From Betaproteobacteria bacterium RIFCSPLOWO2_02_FULL_63_19 (lineage in GTDB: Bacteria; Pseudomonadota; Gammaproteobacteria; Burkholderiales; SG8-39): a stretch of DNA of 37,171 nt. The stretch covers positions 1 through 37,171 of the forward strand of contig MEQX01000106.1 in NCBI GenBank assembly GCA_001770415.1. The letters are read 5' to 3'. Under the pieces are notes generated by a model. It was not told the DNA's origin. It searched no databases and saw only the letters and a list, made by a program, of their open reading frames with translations. Made by a program: the position numbers and the translations under genes. Below, piece by piece: positions 16,833 to 24,750 of this stretch; position 1 is the first letter of the stretch; each line of letters starts with the position of its first letter.

Positions 16833-19800
16833 AAACGGTAGAGAAGCTGCGCGCCCAGGACAGGTGAGTGAATCGGAGCCGCGTTCTTGTCGCTATGCAG
16901 ATTTTCCAGGATGACTTCGACCGACAAGCGCTTGTCCGGGTTTTCCCAGTAGCTGCGCAGCCCCAGGTTCCAGCCGGGATCAAGTGTCTGTGTATTGGCT
17001 TCGTCGGAATAACGCATGCTTCGGTATGTGACGGTCATCCCCAACTGCCATCGGGCTGCTGGCAGCCAGTTGGCTCCCGCGCTCAACAGGTGGCGCGGTA
17101 GCCAAGGCACCAAGTTGCCCTCGAACCCGTCGCCGGTATTACGACTGCGGTTGTACTGATAGCGCAGATTGCCGGACAGTCGATCCGAGAACAGACGGTT
17201 TACCGAAAACCCCAGCGTCTTGACGGTGGCGGCGCCAAATTCCGGCGTCGCTTCCCAAAGATCGGTCGTCTGCTGTGAGAGCCGGCTGCGGTTGCGCAGG
17301 CGCTCGAGGTCTTCCAGGTTGATATCGCCGACCAGTGTCGTGTTGACGTTGGCGAGGTTGCTCACGCGTCTGCTATCCAGATAGGTCTGGATGAAGGCGT
17401 CGTTGCCGGTTTCCCATTCGTATTGGGCACGCACGCGCTTCATTTCGCCACCCAGGCTCACCAGTCGGTCTTCCAGCGCAATCCCCGCTGTATCGACCGC
17501 GGCCAGTGTATTCACCGAGGCCGGACGCCGCCATTTCTGCACGGCAATGCGCAGGGTCTGGTTCTTGCGCGGATTCCAGGCAACGCCGAACCGGGGGTTC
17601 CATTGCCTGAAATCGCGGTCGTCTTCCTGTCGCCCCAAATTGAAATCTACCACTCCAAATTTCAGCGTATCCTCGGACCACTGATGTTTGCTGACTTGTA
17701 CGCGCGAGATATCGGCCTGCAGCAGCAGCGCGTCATTCGGTCTGAGACGGTTCGAAATATAGGCTTCGCTCGACTTGCGATCGTCGCGGCCAACGAGACC
17801 CGGCATGATGGGTGCGAATTCAAGCTGCGCATCGATTTGTTTTTTCTGCCGTCCCGATTCGAGCCCCCAGGACACCTGCCAGGCGTTGCTTGCATCGAAT
17901 GTGTGGCGCAGTTGGAGGTCGCTCTGATCGGACACCGTGACGTATCGGTCAATGCGGCCGGTAGCCGAAAATCCACCGCCGAATATCTCGTTCAGCGCAT
18001 CGGCAACGCCCGGCGAGCTGAAGTTGCCGCCGAAGCGTGATTCTTCACGGCCTTGACCGAATTTGATCCATAGGTGCGATGTCGGTGAAAACTTGTAGTT
18101 GATGCCCAAATCCGCGCGGCGATTATCGAGGTCAAGCGTCGTATCGGAGAGACCCTTGTCGATGGCTGTGGTTTTGCCGTCAATGAGGCTGTTGTTGGTG
18201 AACAGGAAAACGCCCAGTTCATGACTGGGCTTGAGGCCCAGGCCGACGGTGTAGTTGTCGCCGTCAACGCGCAAATCGTTGTGCCCGGGGCGTATGCGCG
18301 CCAAGTCGGCTGAGACGAAGTAACTGAACGGCACTGCCGTCACACTGTAGCCGTTGGCGGTCAGCGCCGCGCCTCGATCAAGGACGTCCTGGTCTGTCAA
18401 CCGAGCGCCGAAGCCCGCATAGTGACCAGGACTTGCCACCAGCGTATTGAATCGGTTCGAAGCGCCGAATACAGACGGATCGGAGAGAAAGCCCTGGAAC
18501 AACTCGGAGTTCTTGTTGAAAGTGCCGCTGTAGCGGTCCGCCAGGAACAGGTGGCTGCCCGCCCAGTAGGGGGTATAAGCGTTGAAAGCGTAGGCCTGTG
18601 CCCAGTCCTCCATGCCGAATTGCGCGAGGGAGGAACCAAGATTGGCATTGCCTTTCTGGTTGTTGAGAAGCTGGTTCATGGACTTCAGATAGGGCATGAG
18701 TTCGGCTGCGCGCCGCGCCGATCGGACCGCTTCGCCCAGCTCGAGACGGTCGGATGCGGCCATGCTCATCATCATGTGCGGCACCGGGTCCTTCGGATCC
18801 AGCTCCGCTGCGCGTTTGAACATCTCCACCGCACGATCGTGGCCGCCCAATTGGTAGAAAGCGACGCCGGTCCACAGCGCCGATCGCGCGTACCGCGGCT
18901 CCAACACGCCTGCCTTCAGGAAGGCCTGCAGTGCCTCTTCGGGCTTCCCTGTCTTCAGCTTCAGAATGCCCAGACCCGTGAGCGCGTTGAAATCGGCGGG
19001 CTGCTGCTCCAATGCCACGGCAAATGCCTGTTCGGCGGCTGTGAATGCGTTTGCGAATGTTTCCAGCGTGCCCAACTCGCCCGCGTAGCCGGCTCCCTTG
19101 GGGTTGAGTGCCATCGCGCGCTTCAACGCATTGCGGGCCGGTTTGACCGCCTCGCGCTCGGCATCTATCCGGCCAAGCCCGAACCAGCCTTCCGGATTCG
19201 CCTCGTTCGCGGCGATCGCGTCGCGGTATGAGCGGCCGGCCAACTCGGCCAGCCCTTCAAAGCGAGCCAGTTCGCCACGCGCGATCAGCAATTCCGGATG
19301 GGTCGGATGAATTGCCAGGGCTTTGACGAGCGTTTGCCGAGCCAGTTCGGCTCTATCGTCGATGATGTGCGCGTGAGCCAGCAGCGCCGAAGCCGAGGGA
19401 TCATCAAGCGCCTTCAGCAGGTTGACCGCCTCTGGAATGCGCCCTAGCGAGATGTACACATCGGCCAGCGCTATCGCCGCGGCTGGAGAACGTCCGGCCA
19501 GTCTTTCGAGATAAGCGATGGCAGCCGGATAATCTCCGTTTTCGATGGCGCGCAGGTTAGCTTCGAATTCGTCGTTCTGTCGGCCGATCCAGCGATGCGG
19601 CTGAGGGCGATAGGCGGTGACCCATTGCACCCGTTCCCTGGCGTTGGTGAGCAGGATCTTGGTCGGCGCCTTGCCCGGTTCGGCCCGTGCCTGCTCGTTC
19701 GGGAGAACCTTGAGCGAGCCAAACTTGGTGGACAGATCGGCTTCTCCAGAGAGGACCGTGAGCGTCGTGGTTCCGTCGGTTCCGACACTTACGTCCCAAT

Positions 19801-20230
19801 CCGTTCCGCGGATTCCGATGGTCGAGGTCGCCGTGGTCACGAGCACCGCGCGTCGTACCGGCGCTACGGTTCCGGTCACGCGTCGAAAGAAGCGTTTTGA
19901 CTGCGCCCAGATGCGCCCTTGCACAAGATCCAGAACACTTGTTTCCTCCGGCGAGACACCCTTGATTTGCAGCAGGCTGGTCTGGTTAACCCTGACCTGG
20001 GTGTTGTCGCGCAGCAGCAGTGCGACCTGCCCGTACTCGGCCGTACGAACGAACGCTCCTGCGTTCATCTTTTGACCGATTTGAAGCGGCCTCCATCCTG
20101 TTGGTTCCCGCACCTCGGCCCGGCCGAGCACTTGGACCACTTCCGCGTCATAGGCATATGCCTGACCGGCAGCCATGCCCGCCAGGCTACCCAACGCATA
20201 TACCAGTGCCAGTAGTTGTTTCGACCGCAT
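16829..20230 (-). CDS. FecR-TPR-outer-membrane beta-barrel composite protein
   Basis: This large exported protein (1133 residues) has three parts after a signal peptide (1-26, ending AGQAYA). Residues about 45-185 are a FecR-like domain (VRTAEYGQVALLLRDNTQVRVN, TSTIGIRGTDWDVSV). Residues about 220-510 are tandem TPR units (for example PEEALQAFLKAGVLEP, DRAVEMFKRAAELDPKDP). Residues about 600-1133 have alternating aromatic beta-strand pattern ending in LLYRF, the terminal-Phe signature of outer-membrane barrels. I see no TonB box or plug. The arrangement recalls PgaA-like exporters (TPR plus barrel), but with a FecR module in front. The function is unknown. ATG 20230 is preferred over ATG 20263 because of its AGGA site and the signal peptide. 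Confidence 0.85.
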   Translation of the reverse strand: MRSKQLLALVYALGSLAGMAAGQAYAYDAEVVQVLGRAEVREPTGWRPLQIGQKMNAGAFVRTAEYGQVALLLRDNTQVRVNQTSLLQIKGVSPEETSVLDLVQGRIWAQSKRFFRRVTGTVAPVRRAVLVTTATSTIGIRGTDWDVSVGTDGTTTLTVLSGEADLSTKFGSLKVLPNEQARAEPGKAPTKILLTNARERVQWVTAYRPQPHRWIGRQNDEFEANLRAIENGDYPAAIAYLERLAGRSPAAAIALADVYISLGRIPEAVNLLKALDDPSASALLAHAHIIDDRAELARQTLVKALAIHPTHPELLIARGELARFEGLAELAGRSYRDAIAANEANPEGWFGLGRIDAEREAVKPARNALKRAMALNPKGAGYAGELGTLETFANAFTAAEQAFAVALEQQPADFNALTGLGILKLKTGKPEEALQAFLKAGVLEPRYARSALWTGVAFYQLGGHDRAVEMFKRAAELDPKDPVPHMMMSMAASDRLELGEAVRSARRAAELMPYLKSMNQLLNNQKGNANLGSSLAQFGMEDWAQAYAFNAYTPYWAGSHLFLADRYSGTFNKNSELFQGFLSDPSVFGASNRFNTLVASPGHYAGFGARLTDQDVLDRGAALTANGYSVTAVPFSYFVSADLARIRPGHNDLRVDGDNYTVGLGLKPSHELGVFLFTNNSLIDGKTTAIDKGLSDTTLDLDNRRADLGINYKFSPTSHLWIKFGQGREESRFGGNFSSPGVADALNEIFGGGFSATGRIDRYVTVSDQSDLQLRHTFDASNAWQVSWGLESGRQKKQIDAQLEFAPIMPGLVGRDDRKSSEAYISNRLRPNDALLLQADISRVQVSKHQWSEDTLKFGVVDFNLGRQEDDRDFRQWNPRFGVAWNPRKNQTLRIAVQKWRRPASVNTLAAVDTAGIALEDRLVSLGGEMKRVRAQYEWETGNDAFIQTYLDSRRVSNLANVNTTLVGDINLEDLERLRNRSRLSQQTTDLWEATPEFGAATVKTLGFSVNRLFSDRLSGNLRYQYNRSRNTGDGFEGNLVPWLPRHLLSAGANWLPAARWQLGMTVTYRSMRYSDEANTQTLDPGWNLGLRSYWENPDKRLSVEVILENLHSDKNAAPIHSPVLGAQLLYRF

Positions 20231-20426
20231 CCCGTTTGTCCTGGTAATCAACGTCTTCTCCATTATCGAGATAATCGGAGGATCCGTTGTGATCCAATGC
20301 CGGAAAGCCGTGAATAGTTCTCGTTCTTCACCCGGTCGGTTCCAGCTTCACTGGGACGACGACGTGTGACGAGAAAGGAGTCATGGTCGGAAAGAAAGAT
20401 CCTGCTTGGGTACGTCGGTCCTTTCA

Positions 20427-23198
20427 TCACTGCAACCGGAATCCCTGGGCGGACTGGTCGCTGTTGTGGAAATAGAGGGTCCCGTTTTGCTCCCAATACG
20501 CATCGGTTTCATGTCCGGGTTGGTCGATGATCGTGTACTCGGGAACCAACGTGAACGACTGGCCCAGCGCCGATGCCGTGACGGTGCCGTTGCCGTTGTT
20601 GACCAGAGTCAGGCCCGGATCAACAGTCTTAAAGGCCAGAGCGAGACCGTCCGTATCCAGGAACGTCGGGTACAAGGTCTGCACCGCACCGGTATGGTCG
20701 CGAAATACCGCAAGACCGTTTTCGTCGCTATCGAAACCTGGAATGGGATTCGGGTTGGCAGGCACGCTCGCGAACACGCCCGGCATGCCGATATAACGGG
20801 CGCCGCCCATGCGAACCTCGATTGCGCCGCTGGGCTTGAGGCTCAATTGCCCGTTGGGGTCGATGGCCAGCACCACCGACTGCAGGTCGCTGAAATAACC
20901 CAATGCACCGGAAAGGCTCATCTGGATACCGCGACTCGCCAGGTTGTACGCTCCGCCCGCAGTCGCCGAGACAGAAGCTGCGGCGAACTGGTCGAGTTGG
21001 ACCAGCACGTCCCCGATCCCCGTCAGAACGATTTTCGCGCCGCCCCCGAGGTCGTAGGTCAGCAACCCGCTCGTAGGGTCATAGCTCAACTGTCCGCTAA
21101 CGCCAAGCAGTTCCTTGATCGCGTCACCGATGAGATCGAGCAGCGAGGTCGCGTTGTCGAGGCGCGCCAGCGCGCCGTCGAGCTTGGGAACCTTGGTCGC
21201 ACTGTCTTTCGCAATCGTCACTGGAAGCGGATCGCCGGGCACCTGTTTCGCGCCGTTCTTCGAACCAAGCGCCACTTGGGTCAGATTGCCCCCGGGATCG
21301 ATGGTGCCGTTCTCTCCCTGGAAGATCGCGATCGAAGAATCGCTGCCCGCGGCAAAGCCGGCCTTGCCGCCATCGATATAAACCCTGGCGCTCTTATCAT
21401 CCTTGACGACGCCGATCGCGGTGTTGGCCGATTCCGTGACCAGGACGCCGGTGGACTTCAAATCGGCCGAGGTGACCGGGACCGTGGTGCCGCTCGCCTC
21501 CGCGTCGACCTGCATCTCTCCGCTGGCCAGTTCGATCAGCGTCGTTCCGTCCCTGTTGATGGTCAAGAATCGCGATTGCCCGGAAACGTCGGTGATCTTT
21601 TGCGCTATATCGTTCGACGAGAAAATGACCGGCTGGCCGGCCGGGATACTGACCTTGACGTTGGGCGCGCCATCTGTTCTGAGCACTATGGTCGGTGGCG
21701 CCTGCCCGGGCGTCGTGCTGATGACCAGCGACCCGTCCGATCCGACGGACGCGTTGGCGTTCGGACCTGACACCACCTCGGAGATCGAAGTGATCGGCGT
21801 CGGCTTGGCAATCGTCGTGGCGGAAACGGAAGCGCTTTGCTCCGAGCAGTTGCCCGCTCTGTCACACGCCGCGATTGAGTACTGATAGGCGGTTCCGGCA
21901 CTGAGCCCCGTATCGGTATACCGGGTCACATTGCCCAAAACCGCGAGGGCGGTTCCGCCTCGATAGATCCTGTAGGCGGTCACGCCCACGTTGTCGGTTG
22001 ACGCCGTCCAGGAGAGATAAATCGCGCCGGTACTGGTCCCTGCCGCTTTCAAACCGGTCGGTACCGTCGGCGCCTGCGTGTCCGACGCCGCTGGCGCAGA
22101 TGCCGTCGTCGCCGAAACCGGCGCCGATGGAGAGGAGCAATTGCCTGCCGCATCGCAAGCAGAAACCGTGTAGCTATAGGTGGTCGACGCGGTCAGACCG
22201 CTGTCGCGGAAGTTCGTTACGTCGCCGGCCAGGGTCGAAATCAAAAAGCCGTCGCGATAGACCTTGTAGCTCGAAACACCCGCATCGTCGGTCGATGCGG
22301 TCCACAGCAGGCTCACCTGGGTAGCCGCTACCGTGGTCGCTCCGAGTCCGGCGGGTACGCTGGGGGATGTGGTATCCGCGGCGGTGGAAAAAGCCCAGGT
22401 CGCGCTGTCGCTCACGCCCGCGTAGCTCGCACCGTTGGTGTTGCCGGTGAACGCGCCGGAATCGATCTCGACGTAGTAGGCGGTACCGAAAAGCAGATCA
22501 CTGGCTGGATTGACGGTGACGATGCCGGACTTGCTGGCCGAGCAAGAGAGCGTGACCTTGCTACTGTCGTTGGCGGCAATGGTCTCTACCGCCGCGTCGC
22601 GTGCGACCGACTTGATGACGATGTTCTTGCCCGCCACAGCCGTCACGCACTGCCCGAAGGTAATGGACAGGTTGGCCGAACGTGCTACGTTGGTCGAACC
22701 CTTGGCAGGGGAATAAGCGAACACGTCCAAACTCGATTCGCTGGCTGTATTGAAATTCCAGGTAGTGGCATCGGCGATGCCGGCATACGCTTCTCCTTCG
22801 GAATTGGCGAACGCGCCGGCGTCGATCTCGACGTAGTAGCCGGTGCTGTAGGTCAGATCAGCCGATGGGTTAACGGTCGCTTTGGACCCCGAGAGCGTGA
22901 CCCTGGCCGTATCGCCCACATCGATGGTCTCGACCAGGGAGTTGTCCGCAGATTTCTTTACGTAGATCTTCTTTCCCGAAACCGGGCTGACTGTCTGGTC
23001 GAAACTCAACGTCAGATTGGTGCCGACCGAGGCGCCTCCGGAATCGTCCTGAGGCAGTAACGATGAAATCAGCGGCGCGGCCGCAAACGCCGGTAGTGCG
23101 GCGCCAAGCATGCTTGCGCCAAGGGCCAGACCCAGACTTTGCGCAATCGTCTTGCGATCGAATCGCCGCCCGCCAAGTTCAGCAGTGCTGTTCTTCAT
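20427..23198 (-). CDS. Exported protein with two Ig-like (Big_5/SbsA-type) and two fibronectin III domains
   Basis: The 923-residue protein starts with a signal peptide (about 1-40, ending LPAFAA). Two Ig-like Big_5 domains follow (about 41-153 and 158-274), both containing YYVEIDAGAF or YYVEIDSGAF and ending TWNFNTA or TWAFSTA. Then come two fibronectin type III domains (about 277-366 and 374-462). The last 460 residues are repetitive and beta-rich without a family I recognise. Two segments near the end (about 781-845 and 861-923) look like a diverged duplication. It is probably a surface or extracellular protein. The start has an AAAGGGTG ribosome site. It lies between the TPR-acetyltransferase gene and the FecR-TPR-barrel gene on the same strand, suggesting a shared function, perhaps export by the latter. 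Confidence 0.85.
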   Translation of the reverse strand: MKNSTAELGGRRFDRKTIAQSLGLALGASMLGAALPAFAAAPLISSLLPQDDSGGASVGTNLTLSFDQTVSPVSGKKIYVKKSADNSLVETIDVGDTARVTLSGSKATVNPSADLTYSTGYYVEIDAGAFANSEGEAYAGIADATTWNFNTASESSLDVFAYSPAKGSTNVARSANLSITFGQCVTAVAGKNIVIKSVARDAAVETIAANDSSKVTLSCSASKSGIVTVNPASDLLFGTAYYVEIDSGAFTGNTNGASYAGVSDSATWAFSTAADTTSPSVPAGLGATTVAATQVSLLWTASTDDAGVSSYKVYRDGFLISTLAGDVTNFRDSGLTASTTYSYTVSACDAAGNCSSPSAPVSATTASAPAASDTQAPTVPTGLKAAGTSTGAIYLSWTASTDNVGVTAYRIYRGGTALAVLGNVTRYTDTGLSAGTAYQYSIAACDRAGNCSEQSASVSATTIAKPTPITSISEVVSGPNANASVGSDGSLVISTTPGQAPPTIVLRTDGAPNVKVSIPAGQPVIFSSNDIAQKITDVSGQSRFLTINRDGTTLIELASGEMQVDAEASGTTVPVTSADLKSTGVLVTESANTAIGVVKDDKSARVYIDGGKAGFAAGSDSSIAIFQGENGTIDPGGNLTQVALGSKNGAKQVPGDPLPVTIAKDSATKVPKLDGALARLDNATSLLDLIGDAIKELLGVSGQLSYDPTSGLLTYDLGGGAKIVLTGIGDVLVQLDQFAAASVSATAGGAYNLASRGIQMSLSGALGYFSDLQSVVLAIDPNGQLSLKPSGAIEVRMGGARYIGMPGVFASVPANPNPIPGFDSDENGLAVFRDHTGAVQTLYPTFLDTDGLALAFKTVDPGLTLVNNGNGTVTASALGQSFTLVPEYTIIDQPGHETDAYWEQNGTLYFHNSDQSAQGFRLQ

Positions 23199-23295
23199 AT
23201 GTCACCCTTTGTAGTGAAAAGAGCGTTGCACGCAAAATATAGTCGAATATGCGATGTCAGGGTAGGCGGAGAAGATTTCGAATTTCGACTGGTCG

Positions 23296-24564
23296 TCATT
23301 GCTGCGTGATTTCAGTCACATCCCGACCCAACAGCCTTCGCGACAGATTCGATAACCGTATGTTGGCGCGAAAATCTGTGACGGTGACGCCGTTTTCGTA
23401 TACACCGAAATACCGTTGCTTCAGCTCGTCGAACAGATGTTGCGGCCGGTAGCCTTCCTGCGTGAAACCCAGCGCCAAGGTGCTCTTCTGGGCGCGCTCG
23501 TTGTCCTCATACACAAGCGATGTGAGCTTGTTCAGTCGCGCGCGGTTGAACGCAAAATCCATCACCAGCAGGCTTGCTTCGAGCCCGACGCCTGCATTGC
23601 GATCCTCTTCCGCCGGAATGCCGATCAGGAACTCGGCGCGGCGGTGCAGGAGATTGAGATCGACCAAGTTGGCGAGGCCGACCGGACGTTGCGCTTCGTC
23701 GCGGCGGTGGATGATCCAATCCACGGTACCGCTCTGCCAGGGCAGTCTTGTTTCGGCCTTTCTCAACTGTGCAGCCATGACTGGCAGGCTCAACGTGCGT
23801 GATTGAAAACGATTGTAGTGCGTCATGAAATGCCTGTTGTCCAGGCAATTGATCAGGAAAGCCGCGTCTCTTTCACGGTACGGGCGCAGGGCGACATGCC
23901 TTCCGTCAATGGTTTCACGCCAGAAGGGAGCGATTTGCCAGAGGTTCTCGCCCGCTTGCCTGACGCCGGGCTTGAGCCTGAGCGCCCGTTCCAGGGTTGC
24001 GCGGGCCTGGTCCGGCATGCCGGCTTCCTTGAGCGCGATGCCGAGGTTGACACAGGCTTCCGGATAGTCGCTCTTGATCGACGCGGCCCGTCGATAGCTC
24101 GCAATGGCTTGTTTGATCTGGCCGCGCTGCTTAAGGGCATTGCCCAAATTGTTGTGCAGCAGCGGATTGGCCGGTTCGCGCCTCAGCGCTTTACGGAAAG
24201 CGTCCTCGGCACGTTCATATTCTCCCAAGGCGCAAAGGGCGCTGCCCAGTCCATTGAGCGCAATAACCAGGTTGGGTTGTTTCGACAGGACCCGATGAAA
24301 GAAATCGATCGCGTCCCGATGCCGCCGCTGCTCATGCAGCGCCAGCGCGTAATTGCAGCAAAACTCGTGGCGATCCGGCGCATATCGCATGGCCGCCAGA
24401 AAATGCGTTTCCGCTTCGTCGAAGCGACGTTCCTGCGCTAACAGCACCGCCGCGAGATGGAGTGCCTCGGCGTTGGCGGGTTCGCGTTCGAGTATGTCTT
24501 GCAGATGGCCCCTGGCGGCAGCGGAATCCCCAGTGTGATATGCGGCCAGTGCAAGCTTGAACAT
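23296..24564 (-). CDS. TPR-GNAT acetyltransferase fusion
   Basis: This 422-residue cytoplasmic protein has about six TPR units in residues 1-205 (AAARGHLQDILEREPANAEAL, YERAEDAFRKALRREPANP, KQAIASYRRAASIKSDYPEA). A RimJ/RimL-type GNAT acetyltransferase domain occupies residues 215-395 (HVALRPYRERDAAFLINCLD, VGLANLVDLNLLHRRAEFLIGI, NKLTSLVYEDNERAQKSTLALGFTQEGY). The acetyl-CoA loop is the E-E-D-R-N-A-G-V-G-L segment near 319-328. ATG 24564 is chosen because a GGAG site lies just before it, although the frame is open 150 bases further. The target is unknown. The gene is divergent from alaS and heads a same-strand block with two large exported proteins. Confidence 0.85.
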   Translation of the reverse strand: MFKLALAAYHTGDSAAARGHLQDILEREPANAEALHLAAVLLAQERRFDEAETHFLAAMRYAPDRHEFCCNYALALHEQRRHRDAIDFFHRVLSKQPNLVIALNGLGSALCALGEYERAEDAFRKALRREPANPLLHNNLGNALKQRGQIKQAIASYRRAASIKSDYPEACVNLGIALKEAGMPDQARATLERALRLKPGVRQAGENLWQIAPFWRETIDGRHVALRPYRERDAAFLINCLDNRHFMTHYNRFQSRTLSLPVMAAQLRKAETRLPWQSGTVDWIIHRRDEAQRPVGLANLVDLNLLHRRAEFLIGIPAEEDRNAGVGLEASLLVMDFAFNRARLNKLTSLVYEDNERAQKSTLALGFTQEGYRPQHLFDELKQRYFGVYENGVTVTDFRANIRLSNLSRRLLGRDVTEITQQ

Positions 24565-24722
24565 CGTGCTCCAGAGCGATAGACGAAACTGTTGGAAAAT
24601 TGCGCTCGGCATCAGTATAGATATCATCCGGCCTGAGCGCATTTGCGTGCCGCGGCGCGGATTCGGCACCCATTGCATCCCGGGCCGACTCGGGGGAAAA
24701 TGCCGGTAGTTCAACCGCTTGC

Positions 24723-24744
24723 GGCGACTTTAGTCGCCTTTTTT
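24723..24744 (+). terminator. Terminator-like hairpin immediately before alaS
   Basis: GGCGAC (24723-24728) pairs with GTCGCC (24733-24738) around a TTTA loop, and six T residues follow (24739-24744). It has all elements of an intrinsic terminator. It ends only six bases before the alaS ATG. No plus-strand gene lies upstream for it to serve, since the neighbour is divergent. It may therefore act as an attenuator or as a brake on alaS transcription. Confidence 0.6.
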
Positions 24745-24750
24745 GTTCCC

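Noticed and set aside
20406..21770. 454-codon plus-strand frame opposite the Ig/FN3 protein gene
   Set aside because: Composition is atypical and no domain is visible; the minus strand has a signal peptide and four domains.
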